This document shows, piece after piece, positions 33,101 to 41,172 of a stretch of 64,000 bases of DNA. The position numbers were made by a program, and so were the translations under genes. The notes beneath the pieces were generated by a model that saw nothing but the letters and a program-made list of their open reading frames with translations, ran no database searches and was not told the DNA's origin. The DNA is from Deltaproteobacteria bacterium (lineage in GTDB: Bacteria > Myxococcota_A > UBA9042 > DTJE01). How positions within the stretch are numbered: the first letter of the stretch is position 1; every line of letters begins with the position of its first letter. The stretch is taken from NCBI GenBank assembly GCA_029555025.1, contig JAKPTZ010000030.1:62001-126000 (forward strand). Reading direction: 5' to 3'.

Positions 33101-33659
33101 CGGCGCCGAGCAGTCCGGCCATCTGGAGTCGGTTGGCGAGGAGATGTTCCTGGAAATGGTTCGCGAGGCTATGGATGAGCTTTCAGGTGAGGACTCAGGT
33201 GAGAAGCCCGAAGTCGACATGAAGGTCGATGTCGAGGCAAGGCTTCCGGCCCAGTACCTGCCGGACGAGAAGTTGAGGCTTCGCTTTTACAGGAGGCTCT
33301 CATCAGCGTCCGAGCCATCCGACGTCGATGCAATTGCCGCAGAACTGGCCGATCGATTCGGGCCGCTTCCCGACCAGGCCCGGAATCTTGTCGCAATCCT
33401 CAGGTTGAAGATCGTTGCCGCCGCGGTCGGCCTGGTCGCGCTCGCAATCAGAGGGGACGACCTGAACATGGCGGTCGGCGGCGGAGGTGCCGGGACACTG
33501 GCATCGATTGCCGCCGCATTCGAGTCGGCAGGTTTCGTCAGGGAACCGGGCAGAATCGTCGAGCGTGTCCGATTCGTCTTCCCGGGGGCTGCCGGCGCAC
33601 GCATGGCCGGCATATCGCGTGTCGAGATGGTTGAAATGGTTCTTGGCCGGCTGGTTTGA
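30102..33659 (+). CDS. mfd: Transcription-repair coupling factor
   Basis: A 1185-residue TRCF, near the family norm of about 1150. The N-terminal UvrB-like module covers about 1-340. The RNA polymerase-interacting domain comes at about 500-560 (SRGDMVIHRDHGMGVFEGM, then GDRLYVPVDRANLLEKY). The RecG-like translocase follows: Walker A GDVGFGKTEVAIRAAF at about 669-684, DEEQRFGV (Walker B), SLTATPIPRTLHMALSGIRE, and LYQLRGRVGRSSEQAWCYLL. The C-terminal D7 domain contains PAQYLPDEKLRLRFYRRL. It removes stalled RNA polymerase and recruits UvrA. The ATG at 30102 lies 37 bases after the previous gene with only a weak ribosome site, and the exact start is uncertain. Confidence 0.95.
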   Translation: MEDFSVAGVRLPSDLSELLAGRTRAAAVASHEHAAVIAALVGSAARRPVFLVAPDQAAVERISGLARYLVEFGPEPFDFPRWPSGLQSPYEQVVESPFVAAARLGALATCSLAETPFLLALDAARASARVIPFASFSDGLFQVQVGRPLNVEEVVGLLARAGYRRVSSVVEPGEFSIRNAVLDVFSPFHDEPFRAEVDYDEVETLRFFDPASQRTRRTVDHVWIVPAWDVPCSEAAFRDAAISLRDAAAAGGVSTTVAGAIEFQLSQGRTPPGFPGMLPFLYPEMELPVDYVGDDVAVIVVDPEGCRRSANEALDALAEARNAALEGSTALLEPGERPGMMRPLAAEPDRLAVGGDALLQRLLSHPSAMILEVSPEGGILGPSHRLGSSVDLVVCTAADVPVAERVAALRKIASELVETGDSLLLVAPSEGEARRVSQILETGGLATEEASSFGLAALLAARAGIRVGSGRIRLPFGLESWGVFVMPSEAVFGVKDVLTRRQQERRNIKKIQEFRELSRGDMVIHRDHGMGVFEGMMDVTVDGVVSECLLLSYRGGDRLYVPVDRANLLEKYTPPSEGQSRQLDRLGTQAWAARKKQARSAARDIADNLRKLYARRMASTAPSMSAPDAEFREFEATFQWETTPDQDKAIAEILEDLQNRTPMDRLVCGDVGFGKTEVAIRAAFKAISDGYQVAVLVPTTILAEQHRLTFAARFRNTPAVIESISRFKSPREIRQTLQALRTGGIDVIVGTHRLLSADVQFMNLGLLIIDEEQRFGVAHKERLREMAAGVHTMSLTATPIPRTLHMALSGIRELSLITTPPRDRLAVRTFVARSGMGLIRSAILRETARGGQVFVVHNRVEDIHELAASISVAVPEARICVGHGQMSGQELEAVMSGFVRGDFDVLVATTIVESGLDIGTANTIIIHDADRLGLAQLYQLRGRVGRSSEQAWCYLLVRDPGRLSGEARMRIEAIERFSELASGFNVASMDLAIRGSGEILGAEQSGHLESVGEEMFLEMVREAMDELSGEDSGEKPEVDMKVDVEARLPAQYLPDEKLRLRFYRRLSSASEPSDVDAIAAELADRFGPLPDQARNLVAILRLKIVAAAVGLVALAIRGDDLNMAVGGGGAGTLASIAAAFESAGFVREPGRIVERVRFVFPGAAGARMAGISRVEMVEMVLGRLV

Positions 33660-33684
33660 TTGGGTGCTCGTTGTGGGTTAACAT
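33656..33684 (+). promoter_or_regulatory. Sigma-70 type promoter for the parvulin-surA pair
   Basis: TTGATT (33656-33661), a 17-base spacer, and TAACAT (33679-33684), beginning inside the mfd stop codon region and 38 bases before the ATG at 33722. Confidence 0.5.
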
Positions 33685-33721
33685 TCGGCCTGGCCGGTGG
33701 TCTGGCGGGAACCTGGACATC

Positions 33722-34741
33722 ATGAATATCAACTGGAACAAGTCAATCGCGGTTATCGGGCCGGTGGTCTGCATCATCGCGGCTTCCGGATGCAGGCCCG
33801 AGCGGAATCTTTCAGAGTCGGTTGAGGCCGTGAGAAGCAAGGTTTCGACGCGCTCCGGGGAACGTGTCGATTCACCGGTGGTGGCCACGATCGGGGATCG
33901 GGAGATCCGGTTCGACGAGGTTGTCGCGAACCTCGACTCGTTGCCGGTATTCGTCAGGATGAGGTACAAGTCGCCGGAACGTCGCCTGGAATTCCTGGAA
34001 GCCTTTGTCGAGTTCCAGGTTCTGGCCCTTGCTGCGGCCGCCGAAGGCCTTGGATCCGATCCGAAGGTGGTCGATGTCCTGAAAAGGGATCTGGCGTCGC
34101 GCTATCTGATCGAGAATTTCGATCTGAAGCAGAGGACCACAGACATTTCCGAAGACGTCATAAGGGAGTTCTACGACTCCCATCCGTGGCTTTTTTCGCA
34201 CCCTGCCCAGAATCATGTTTTCAGGATTCTGTGCAGTGACCGGGCCCAGGCCGCCAAAGTGGCCTACAGGGTTCGATCTCTTGTGGAATCGGCAACCGGC
34301 GACCCGCTTGACGTGTTCAGGGAACATGTCGCCAGGTCTTCCGTTGATCCCGCGGCGTTCAGGACGTCGGGCGACATCGGCATTTATCCGTCCGCGGGCG
34401 GATCTTCCGCGTCCGTTCCGGTTCAGGTCGCGGCGGCCGCCGAGGCGCTTGACACGCTTCATCAGGTGTCCGACCCCGTCGAGGCGCCCGATGGCTGGTC
34501 GGTTCTGTTTCTGGCGCGCCAGATACCGCCGGTATCGAAGGACATCGACCAGGCCAGGGCCGAGATCGCAGGAATGATTCTTGACGCCCGCAGGCTGGAG
34601 GCAAGGCGCGCCCTGGCCGATTCACTGATTCGTCCGCTGAAGGAGTCCGGTTCGCTGGTGGTGAACCACGAACTGTTGTCCGATCTGGCTGCGGCCGATA
34701 TTGCTGCCCGGAAGAGTCCGGGTCCGGAGAAGTCCAGGTGA
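33722..34741 (+). CDS. Lipoprotein with parvulin-type peptidyl-prolyl isomerase domain
   Basis: A 339-residue lipoprotein (IIAASGC, Cys 24). A SurA/PrsA-like N-terminal helical domain starts at VVATIGDREIRFDEVVANL and continues to about residue 150. The parvulin domain begins near PAQNHVFRILCSD and includes TSGDIGIYPSAGG and PVEAPDGWSVLFLARQIPP, in place of the usual GGDLG and GWHI motifs, so it is diverged. The likely role is folding of outer-membrane or exported proteins, anchored in the envelope. It overlaps surA by 4 bases. Confidence 0.8.
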   Translation: MNINWNKSIAVIGPVVCIIAASGCRPERNLSESVEAVRSKVSTRSGERVDSPVVATIGDREIRFDEVVANLDSLPVFVRMRYKSPERRLEFLEAFVEFQVLALAAAAEGLGSDPKVVDVLKRDLASRYLIENFDLKQRTTDISEDVIREFYDSHPWLFSHPAQNHVFRILCSDRAQAAKVAYRVRSLVESATGDPLDVFREHVARSSVDPAAFRTSGDIGIYPSAGGSSASVPVQVAAAAEALDTLHQVSDPVEAPDGWSVLFLARQIPPVSKDIDQARAEIAGMILDARRLEARRALADSLIRPLKESGSLVVNHELLSDLAAADIAARKSPGPEKSR

Positions 34742-35805
34742 GTATCAACAAGAGTGCCGTTCTGCTGTTTGCCGCCGCCCTGGCCATTTCCTTTTCGGCT
34801 GTCGGCCTTGAGCAGGCGGCCGAAGGTTCGAAGGCCGCGTCCCAGGGCTTCGTTGTCGATACCGTCGTTGCCACTGTGGGAACCGACGTGATCACGCAGT
34901 ATGACGTCAAGAAGCGGATGCAGATTACATCGACGCCTCTGGCCTCCATCATGGCCGGCGGCACCGGGATGGAGGACGAGTCGGCCCAGTTCAAGCAGGC
35001 CCTTGACGACCTGATTTCCGACATGCTCGTGCTGAAGGAGGCGCGCAAGTCCGGTATCACTGTTCCCAGGGAAGAGGTCGATGCCCATGTCGATCAGTTG
35101 AAGAAGAGGAACAACTGGACCGATTCCGATTTTGCCGTCGCCGTGGGGATGCTTGGTTTCGAGGGAGTCGATGCGTATCGTGCCCATGCGTCCAACGAGC
35201 TGCTGAAGTCAAAGGTGCTGCGCATGAAGATTGGCGGAAGGATTTCGGTCTCAGACCGCGAGGTGCAGGAAATCTTCGACGCCAGGTATGAGGGCGGCAA
35301 GACCGAGGAGGAGATCCACCTTGCGCACATCGCAATCCCCATTCCGGACGATGTGACGGACGACGGTATCAAGGATTTGCTGCGGCAGGCATCCGAAATC
35401 CGGAAGATTGCCGCCCGGGGCGACAAGCCGTTCGATGAACTTGCACGGACATTCGGGCGCGATTCAACTGCGGCCAGGGGCGGCGATGTCGGCTGGTTCC
35501 CGGTCGGGCGCCTTCAGCCCTCCCTGGAGGAGGCGGCTTTCGGGCTGCGCGACGGCGAGATTTCGGATGTGGTTCAGTCCAGCTTCGGCTTTCACATCCT
35601 GACGGTGCTCGAGCGCAGGAGGGTGCCGCTTCGTGACGCCGACGAGGCACGGCGGCGCATCAAATGGGAGCTTTCCGAAGTCGCGTTCCAGAAAGGATAC
35701 AAGGATTTCGTGATGGAACTCAGGCGCAGCGCGCGGATCAACGTGATGAGCGCAGTCGCCAGGCCGGCCGCGACGGACGGGAAGGCTTCGCCGGACAGGC
35801 AGTGA
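34738..35805 (+). CDS. surA: SurA-type periplasmic peptidyl-prolyl cis-trans isomerase
   Basis: A 355-residue protein. The signal peptide covers about 1-27. The SurA N-terminal chaperone domain follows (VVDTVVATVGTDVITQYDVK, then SDMLVLKEARKSGI and REEVDAHVDQLKKRNN). A single complete parvulin domain is in the second half: EEIHLAHIAIPIPDD, then ARGGDVGWFPVGRLQPSLEE and VVQSSFGFHILTVLERRRV. E. coli SurA has two parvulin domains, while one is common elsewhere. The start is GTG in the overlap GTGA with the upstream lipoprotein gene. Mfd, a parvulin lipoprotein and SurA in this order suit deltaproteobacterial-type genomes. Confidence 0.9.
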   Translation: MSINKSAVLLFAAALAISFSAVGLEQAAEGSKAASQGFVVDTVVATVGTDVITQYDVKKRMQITSTPLASIMAGGTGMEDESAQFKQALDDLISDMLVLKEARKSGITVPREEVDAHVDQLKKRNNWTDSDFAVAVGMLGFEGVDAYRAHASNELLKSKVLRMKIGGRISVSDREVQEIFDARYEGGKTEEEIHLAHIAIPIPDDVTDDGIKDLLRQASEIRKIAARGDKPFDELARTFGRDSTAARGGDVGWFPVGRLQPSLEEAAFGLRDGEISDVVQSSFGFHILTVLERRRVPLRDADEARRRIKWELSEVAFQKGYKDFVMELRRSARINVMSAVARPAATDGKASPDRQ

Positions 35806-35821
35806 CGTCACCGCAATTCGA

Positions 35822-37315
35822 TCAGATTCTGATACTCTTCCAGGTTCCCGAGCGGAACTTCAGCGTCATGAAAAGAGCCAGCAGGACAACGTAAACGATG
35901 GCGGCGATGAAAATGCCGTTGAGCTTAAGGCCGAGCGGGATTGCCAGTACATAGGAAAGCGGAACCAGAACGCCCACGTGCAGGGCGATTTCGACCTTCA
36001 TGACGAAGCGCGAAGCCCCGGCGCCGAACAGCGCCTGGGCCAGCACAAGCCCGAATCCGATTGCGAATTCGCCGGCGGCAACGATGCGCAGCGGGGTGCG
36101 GCCGACCTCGACGACTTCGGGATCCTGGGTGAAGATGCCCATTGCGGCATCTGGCCAGATCAGCGCGGCGACACCCAGGATGCCGGCGAACCAGGCGCCG
36201 ATCCTGACGGCGGTCCATCCGTATTTTTCAGCCTCTTCCGGCTGGCGCCTGCCCATGTTCTGGCTGACCAGCGTCGCCGTTGCGATTCCGAGTCCCATGC
36301 ACGCCATGATCGACAGGAACAGTATGTCGATAATGACCTTGGTCGCCGCTTCATTCACCGGCGCGTGGATGTTGACCAGGGACTCGAAGGTGGTTGAATC
36401 GACCGGAAGGCCGGAGAACGAGCCGAGCCAGGCGATCGAAGCCGTGTCCATCGGATCCAGCGGCCCCGACATCACGGCCTCGTCAAGCATGCCGACCCAT
36501 TTGAAGAACAGCAGGAAGCCGGTCATCACGAACACTGTGGCGATTCCCGACGGAACCGACAACCTGGCGATGCCGCCAATCGTCTTCCAGCGGAAGTTGG
36601 ACGCCCGGAAGATGTTGAAATCCTTGCGGTGGGATGTCTTCAGCGCGAATGCCAGCATGCCGAAAAGACCGAAATAGCTTGCAACCGTCGCGGCGATGCC
36701 GGCGCCGACGACGTTCATGCCGGGGATGCCCCAGAATCCAAAGACCAGCATGTACGCGAGCACGGCGTTGACGACGTTCATCCCGACAGCCACCATCAAA
36801 TGGTAGTGTGTCTTGCCGAGTCCATCGAAGAACGCCTTGAAAGACAGCGTTCCGACCATCGACAGGATGCCCGCGAAGCGAGCCTGGGTGTACGGAACCC
36901 CCAGCGCGAGTACCTGCTCGTTGCTGGTGAACAGCGCGAAAAGAGGGCGCGTGAACACAATGGCGAGAACCGTTACAAAGGTTCCGGCCATCAGCGCGAG
37001 CATTATTGAATTGAACAGGACGCCTCCGGCACCGGGGCGATTGTCCTCCCCGAGGCGCCTTGCCGTCATGGCCTGGGTTCCAACCGAGATGGCGCCGACA
37101 AAGCCACCCACCATCCAGTGCAGGAGCACGCTGTATCCCAGGGCTGCCTGACCGGCTATTGAATATTCCTTGGGCAGGTGCCCGACCAGGATTGTGTCGA
37201 ACTGGTTGATGAGCGTCTGGGTAAGGTTGGCGGCCATTACCGGCCCCGCCAGCTTCAGGACGGTCTTCGTCCTGGCGGCATCGGGAACGAAAGGTTTGAA
37301 GTATGGCAAGCCCAT
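35822..37315 (-). CDS. MATE family multidrug/Na+ (or H+) antiporter
   Basis: A 497-residue membrane protein with about 12 hydrophobic helices in two related halves. It starts AARTKTVLKLAGPVMAANLT. The MATE features NQFDTILVGHLPKE, GTQAMTARRLGEDN and, in the second half, TATLVSQNMGRRQPEEAEKYG are visible. A central loop between helices 6 and 8 (about residues 285-320) is longer than usual. The transported substrate cannot be read from the sequence. It is convergent with surA, with a 16-base gap, and has its own start at 37315 without a strong ribosome site. Confidence 0.88.
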   Translation of the reverse strand: MGLPYFKPFVPDAARTKTVLKLAGPVMAANLTQTLINQFDTILVGHLPKEYSIAGQAALGYSVLLHWMVGGFVGAISVGTQAMTARRLGEDNRPGAGGVLFNSIMLALMAGTFVTVLAIVFTRPLFALFTSNEQVLALGVPYTQARFAGILSMVGTLSFKAFFDGLGKTHYHLMVAVGMNVVNAVLAYMLVFGFWGIPGMNVVGAGIAATVASYFGLFGMLAFALKTSHRKDFNIFRASNFRWKTIGGIARLSVPSGIATVFVMTGFLLFFKWVGMLDEAVMSGPLDPMDTASIAWLGSFSGLPVDSTTFESLVNIHAPVNEAATKVIIDILFLSIMACMGLGIATATLVSQNMGRRQPEEAEKYGWTAVRIGAWFAGILGVAALIWPDAAMGIFTQDPEVVEVGRTPLRIVAAGEFAIGFGLVLAQALFGAGASRFVMKVEIALHVGVLVPLSYVLAIPLGLKLNGIFIAAIVYVVLLALFMTLKFRSGTWKSIRI

Positions 37316-37480
37316 GGCGTGTGGAGCCTAATCTGACCGGGTACTCGAACGCAAGCAAAATCGACCCGTAACGTCCGCCATGGCTTGACCTGTCGGATGC
37401 TTTGGATCAAAATATCGCCCGTTCGCCCGGAATTCCGGTCGAAAAGACATCCGAGGTTCCTTGCGGCGTCAATTTTTGTA

Positions 37481-37509
37481 TTGACAGCCGAGGGAGTCTC
37501 CCAGATAAT
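37481..37509 (+). promoter_or_regulatory. Near-consensus sigma-70 promoter of the tRNA-tuf operon
   Basis: TTGACA (37481-37486), a 17-base spacer, GATAAT (37504-37509). Transcription should begin near 37516, about 28 bases before the first tRNA. It is one of the two best promoter matches in the window, in keeping with a highly expressed operon. Confidence 0.8.
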
Positions 37510-37543
37510 AAGTGGCCTTTTTGACGGGCACGTTCTTTTCAGC

Positions 37544-37616
37544 GCTGGCGTAGCTCAACAGGTAGAGCAGCTGACTTGTAATCAGCAGGTCGCGGGTTCG
37601 AGTCCCATCGCCAGCT
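37544..37616 (+). tRNA. tRNA-Thr (anticodon TGT)
   Basis: A 73-base cloverleaf. The acceptor GCTGGCG pairs with CGCCAGC, the D-arm is AGCTCAACAGGTAGAGC, the anticodon loop is CTTGTAA, and the T-arm GCGGGTTCGAGTCCCATCGC region holds the TTCGA loop. The CCA end is not encoded (the bases after the T discriminator are CCG). Confidence 0.95.
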
Positions 37617-37642
37617 CCGACCTTTGAGCCGACTTTTTTTAA

Positions 37643-37725
37643 GGTGGGGTTCCCGAGTGGTCAAAGGGGGCAGACTGTAAATCTGTTGTCAAACGGCTTC
37701 GGAGGTTCAAATCCTCCCCCCACCA
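37643..37725 (+). tRNA. tRNA-Tyr (anticodon GTA)
   Basis: An 83-base class II tRNA with a long variable arm. The acceptor GGTGGGG pairs with CCCCACC. The anticodon loop is CTGTAAA and the T-stem GGAGG pairs with CCTCC around TTCAAAT. The discriminator is A; no CCA is encoded. Confidence 0.95.
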
Positions 37726-37783
37726 CTGAACTGGTTCGAGTCGTTATTTGAAGCGTGGCAGAGATCATGCTGCCTGGCGATTT

Positions 37784-37856
37784 GCGGGAATAGCTCAGTT
37801 GGTAGAGCAGGAGCCTTCCAAGCTTCAGGTCACGGGTTCGAGTCCCGCTTCCCGCT
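37784..37856 (+). tRNA. tRNA-Gly (anticodon TCC)
   Basis: A 73-base cloverleaf. The acceptor GCGGGAA pairs with TTCCCGC, the anticodon loop is CTTCCAA, and the T-loop is TTCGAGT. Unlike the other tRNAs here, CCA is encoded directly after it (37857-37859). Confidence 0.95.
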
Positions 37857-37897
37857 CCAGCCGGCTCGTGACGGTTGACTTTGAAATTTTGATTTAA

Positions 37898-37969
37898 GCC
37901 ATCGTAGCTCAGGGGTAGAGCACCTCCTTGGTAAGGAGGGGGTCGGCAGTTCGATTCTGCTCGATGGCT
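37898..37969 (+). tRNA. tRNA-Thr (anticodon GGT)
   Basis: A 72-base cloverleaf. The acceptor GCCATCG pairs with CGATGGC, the anticodon stem CCTCC/GGAGG encloses TTGGTAA, and the T-loop is TTCGATT. CCA is not encoded. Confidence 0.95.
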
Positions 37970-38050
37970 CTGGTACGCCCCGGTTTGGTTGATGCGACTG
38001 GGGTGGCACGGTCGCAGTTTATTGTTTGACGCACCCTGGGAGGGACGGAC

Positions 38051-39241
38051 ATGGCAAAAGAAAAATTCGTTCGTAACAAGCCTCACCTGAACGTGGGCAC
38101 AATCGGCCACATCGACCACGGCAAGACGACTCTGACCGCGGCGATCACGAAGGTTCTGGCGGCAAGGGGTGGCGCGAAGTTCATCCCGTTCGACTCCATC
38201 GACAAGGCCCCGGAAGAGAAGGCCCGCGGCATCACCATCGCCACGGCGCACGTTGAGTACGAGACTGCCAACAGGCACTACGCTCACGTCGACTGCCCCG
38301 GCCACGCCGACTACATCAAGAACATGATCACCGGCGCGGCGCAGATGGACGGCGCCATCGTCGTTGTCGCGGCCACGGACGGCGTCATGCCGCAGACCCG
38401 TGAGCACATCCTCCTGGCCCGCCAGGTCGGCGTGCCCGCGATCGTCATCTTCCTGAATAAGTGCGATCAGCAGCCCGACGAGGAACTGCTTGAAATCACC
38501 GAGGAAGAAGTTCGTGACGTTCTGAAGAAGTACGAGTACCCGGGCGACGAGATTCCGATCGTTCGCGGCTCGGCTCTTGAAGCGCTGCATGGCGATCCGA
38601 TGACGGACGCCGCCAACAGCGTCCTGAACCTGATGAAGGCCGTCGATGAATACATTCCGACCCCGGAACGCATGATCGACAAGCCCCTTCTGATGCCGGT
38701 CGAAGACGTCTTCACGATTTCCGGCCGCGGCACCGTTGCGACCGGTCGTATCGAACGCGGTATCTGCAAGGTTGGCCAGGAAGTCGAAATCGTCGGTTTC
38801 GGCCCGACCCGCAAGACGGTCTGCACGGGCGTTGAAATGTTCCGCAAGACCATGGATGAAGGCCAGGCCGGTGACAACGTCGGCGTCCTCCTCCGCGGCA
38901 TCAAGCGCGACGAAGTCGAGCGCGGAATGGTTCTGGCGGCCCCCGGATCGATTAAGCCGCACACGAAGTTCAAGGGCTCCATCTACATCCTTACGAAGGA
39001 TGAAGGTGGCCGCCACACGCCGTTCTTCAGCGGTTACCGTCCGCAGTTCTACATTCGTACGACTGACGTCACCGGTACACTCAGGCTGAACGAAGGCGTT
39101 GAAATGTGCATGCCCGGCGACCGCACCGACATCATGGTTGAACTGCTGGCGCCGGTCGCGATCGAGCCCGGACTCCGCTTCGCAATGCGCGAAGGCGGCC
39201 GCACGGTCGGTCAGGGCGTCGTCGGCGAGATCATCGAGTGA
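38051..39241 (+). CDS. tuf: Elongation factor Tu
   Basis: A 396-residue EF-Tu that delivers aminoacyl-tRNA to the ribosome. G-domain motifs are [13 protein letters not shown] (P-loop, with Ile where Val is usual), the switch I segment [36 protein letters not shown], and NKCD for guanine binding. Just after that last motif the sequence [10 protein letters not shown] lacks the usual Met-Val-Asp run. Domains 2 and 3 follow normally ([32 protein letters not shown]). GGGAGGG precedes the ATG. It is the first protein of the operon after four tRNAs. Confidence 0.98.
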   Translation: MAKEKFVRNKPHLNVGTIGHIDHGKTTLTAAITKVLAARGGAKFIPFDSIDKAPEEKARGITIATAHVEYETANRHYAHVDCPGHADYIKNMITGAAQMDGAIVVVAATDGVMPQTREHILLARQVGVPAIVIFLNKCDQQPDEELLEITEEEVRDVLKKYEYPGDEIPIVRGSALEALHGDPMTDAANSVLNLMKAVDEYIPTPERMIDKPLLMPVEDVFTISGRGTVATGRIERGICKVGQEVEIVGFGPTRKTVCTGVEMFRKTMDEGQAGDNVGVLLRGIKRDEVERGMVLAAPGSIKPHTKFKGSIYILTKDEGGRHTPFFSGYRPQFYIRTTDVTGTLRLNEGVEMCMPGDRTDIMVELLAPVAIEPGLRFAMREGGRTVGQGVVGEIIE

Positions 39242-39262
39242 TGTGAGAATACGCACCGGCTT

Positions 39263-39284
39263 CCGGGACGGATTTCCGTCCCGG
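39263..39284 (+). other. Strong hairpin between tuf and rpmG
   Basis: CCGGGACGGA (39263-39272) and TCCGTCCCGG (39275-39284) form a perfect 10-bp stem, in practice with an ATTT loop. There is no T-run, so processing or attenuation is more likely than full termination. Confidence 0.6.
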
Positions 39285-39312
39285 GGGTCGATGTCGATTT
39301 GGGACGTGCCCC

Positions 39313-39495
39313 ATGGCAAAGAAAGAAAACCGGATCAATATCCAGCTTGAATGCCAGTCTTGCAGGAAGAGCGGTCTGCCGGGAGTGGCCCGATACGCCA
39401 CGACCAAGAACAAGAAGACCACGACCGCCCGCCTGGAACTGAGCAAGTACTGCAAGTTCGAGCGGAAGCACACGACGTTCAAAGAGGTCAAGTAA
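39313..39495 (+). CDS. rpmG: 50S ribosomal protein L33, partly zinc-ligand depleted
   Basis: A 60-residue L33 of the form with the longer SGLPGVARYATTKNKKTT segment. It keeps Cys14 and Cys17 (ECQSC) and Cys47 (KYC), but where zinc-binding L33 has a fourth Cys (YCxxC) this one has KFE (Glu50). It is therefore intermediate between the zinc-binding and zinc-free forms. It lies between tuf and tRNA-Trp, as in many bacteria. Confidence 0.93.
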   Translation: MAKKENRINIQLECQSCRKSGLPGVARYATTKNKKTTTARLELSKYCKFERKHTTFKEVK

Positions 39496-39544
39496 GACCT
39501 TTTTCGAACGGATCTTTGAAATGGGCTCCTGCGCGGGAATGCGG

Positions 39545-39567
39545 GCGTCATCCTTCAGGATTGACGC
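39545..39567 (+). other. Hairpin upstream of tRNA-Trp
   Basis: GCGTCA (39545-39550) pairs with TGACGC (39562-39567), and TCCT with AGGA inside, separated by a one-base bulge. It may be a processing or pausing site between rpmG and the tRNA. Confidence 0.4.
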
Positions 39568-39591
39568 GGGCAACCGTGCCGGCGCCCGGAA

Positions 39592-39664
39592 AGGGCAGTA
39601 GCTCTAATGGTAGAGCGGCGGTCTCCAAAACCGCATGCTGGGGGTTCGAATCCCTCCTGCCCTG
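39592..39664 (+). tRNA. tRNA-Trp (anticodon CCA)
   Basis: A 73-base cloverleaf. The acceptor AGGGCAG pairs with CTGCCCT, the anticodon stem GCGGT/ACCGC encloses CTCCAAA, and the T-loop is TTCGAAT. Discriminator G; CCA is not encoded. A tRNA-Trp between rpmG and secE is common in bacteria. Confidence 0.95.
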
Positions 39665-39734
39665 CCGTTTCCGACCTGAGTGGTCGCGCCGGAGGCGCGG
39701 CTTGTCGAAGGTCTTGAATGTTAGGAGACCAGGC

Positions 39735-40112
39735 GTGGAAAAGATCGTCCGCATGTCCTATGTGATTGCCGGCGTCCTGGTGTGGATCGTTCTGGCGAGC
39801 TTCTTCGGCTTCATGTTCGAATGGCTGATTCCGAACCTCGACAAGAACATTATCGGGGCCCAGTTCACCGTCAGCGACCTTATGGGGCTGCTGTGCGGTG
39901 GCGTCCTGGCCGTCTGGCTCTGGCGCAACGAACTGGTCTTCAAGTACGGGATGGAGATCGTCGCCGAACTCCGCAACGTGACCTGGCCGAAGTGGCCCGA
40001 GACCAGGACATCGACCATCGTCGTCATCGTGACGACTGTCGTCGTATCCCTTGTCCTCGGCTTCTTCGACTTCGTTGTCGGCGCCATTACGAAGGCGATC
40101 TACGGACTGTAA
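39735..40112 (+). CDS. secE: Preprotein translocase subunit SecE
   Basis: A 125-residue SecE with an extra hydrophobic pair at the N-terminus (about 8-62) and the core at the C-terminus: the conserved amphipathic segment VAELRNVTWPKWPETRTSTI followed by one membrane helix to the end. It stabilises SecY in the Sec channel. The start is GTG at 39735 with AGGAG 7 bases upstream; an ATG at 39753 is an alternative. nusG follows 32 bases later. Confidence 0.93.
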   Translation: MEKIVRMSYVIAGVLVWIVLASFFGFMFEWLIPNLDKNIIGAQFTVSDLMGLLCGGVLAVWLWRNELVFKYGMEIVAELRNVTWPKWPETRTSTIVVIVTTVVVSLVLGFFDFVVGAITKAIYGL

Positions 40113-40144
40113 TGAATCTGGCTTGAATCAGGAAAGGGCTTCTG

Positions 40145-40675
40145 ATGAAGTGGTACGTCGTACATACATTTTCGGGCCATGAGCAGAAGGTCAAGGCCGA
40201 TATCATCGAGACCCTTCGTCACGAAGACGAATCCCTGAGGGAAAAGATCGGTGAGATCATCGTCCCGATGGAACCGCCTCCTCCTCCGGGTGAACCGAAG
40301 AAGAAGGGTGGAAGGCGCAAGTTCTTCCCGGGATATATCCTCGTCCAGCTCGAGCTGACCGAGGATACCCACCATTTCATCCGCCACCGGCCGTCGGTGT
40401 CGGGTTTTGTGGGTAATGACAAGGGACCACGGCCGCTTTCACAGCGCGAGGTCGATGCCATCGTCCGGCAGATGGACGAAGGTCCAGTCCAGCAGACCGT
40501 AGAAGTCCAGTTCGAAGAGGGCGTCTCGGTTCGCATCAAGGAAGGGCCCTTCGTCAACTTCACCGGCATGGTGGAAGAGGTCAAGGCTGAAAAGCGGAAG
40601 CTCCGGGTGCTGGTCACGATTTTCGGCAGGGCGACTCCTGTCGAACTCGATTTTGACCAGGTGGAACGGGCATAA
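40145..40675 (+). CDS. nusG: Transcription termination/antitermination protein NusG
   Basis: A 176-residue NusG. The NGN domain starts [19 protein letters not shown] and includes [18 protein letters not shown] and the [19 protein letters not shown] segment. The C-terminal KOW domain has [20 protein letters not shown], then [15 protein letters not shown] Pro- and Lys-rich insertion (about 43-55, [15 protein letters not shown]) precedes the RRKFFPG motif. It links RNA polymerase to Rho or the ribosome. Confidence 0.97.
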   Translation: MKWYVVHTFSGHEQKVKADIIETLRHEDESLREKIGEIIVPMEPPPPPGEPKKKGGRRKFFPGYILVQLELTEDTHHFIRHRPSVSGFVGNDKGPRPLSQREVDAIVRQMDEGPVQQTVEVQFEEGVSVRIKEGPFVNFTGMVEEVKAEKRKLRVLVTIFGRATPVELDFDQVERA

Positions 40676-40720
40676 CTTTTGTGGGAGGCGCCTTCCGGGC
40701 GCCGCATCAGGAGAACGGAC

Positions 40721-41149
40721 ATGGGCAAGAAGGTTGTCGGCCAGATCAAGCTGCACATCCCGGGGGGCAAAGCCACCCCGCAGCCCCCGGTGGGTCCTGC
40801 TCTCGGCCAGGCCGGTGCGAACATCATGGAGTTCTGCAAGGCCTTTAACGCCAGGACCCAGAAGATGGAGGGATCAACGGTCCCCGTGGTAATCACGGTG
40901 TTTTCGGACCGTTCGTTCACCTTCGTCACCAAGACCCCCCCGACATCCGAGCAGATCCTCAAGGCTGCCGGACTGAAGAAGGGTTCGGGTCGCGCGAACC
41001 GGGACAAAGTTGGGAAGATTACCATGGCGCAGATCGCGGAGATCGCAAAGAACAAGATGCCTGACCTCAACGCAAAGGACGAGGCCGGGGCCATCGCGAT
41101 CGTTGCCGGTACCGCGCGCAGCATGGGAGTCGATGTCATCGAAAGTTGA
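40721..41149 (+). CDS. rplK: 50S ribosomal protein L11
   Basis: A 142-residue L11. Conserved segments are [20 protein letters not shown], then [17 protein letters not shown] and the C-terminal rRNA-binding domain with [20 protein letters not shown] and ARSMGVDV. It forms the GTPase-associated centre with L10 and L7/L12. AGGAGAAC lies before the ATG at 40721. Confidence 0.97.
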   Translation: MGKKVVGQIKLHIPGGKATPQPPVGPALGQAGANIMEFCKAFNARTQKMEGSTVPVVITVFSDRSFTFVTKTPPTSEQILKAAGLKKGSGRANRDKVGKITMAQIAEIAKNKMPDLNAKDEAGAIAIVAGTARSMGVDVIES

Positions 41150-41172
41150 CGTTAACAAGGCGAGGTCGAGAG

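Noticed and set aside
35806-35821. A terminator between surA and the MATE gene
   Set aside because: The gap is 16 bases and has no hairpin.
37661-39319. A 552-codon minus-strand frame over three tRNAs and tuf
   Set aside because: It runs through tRNA genes and antisense to EF-Tu, with no family resemblance.
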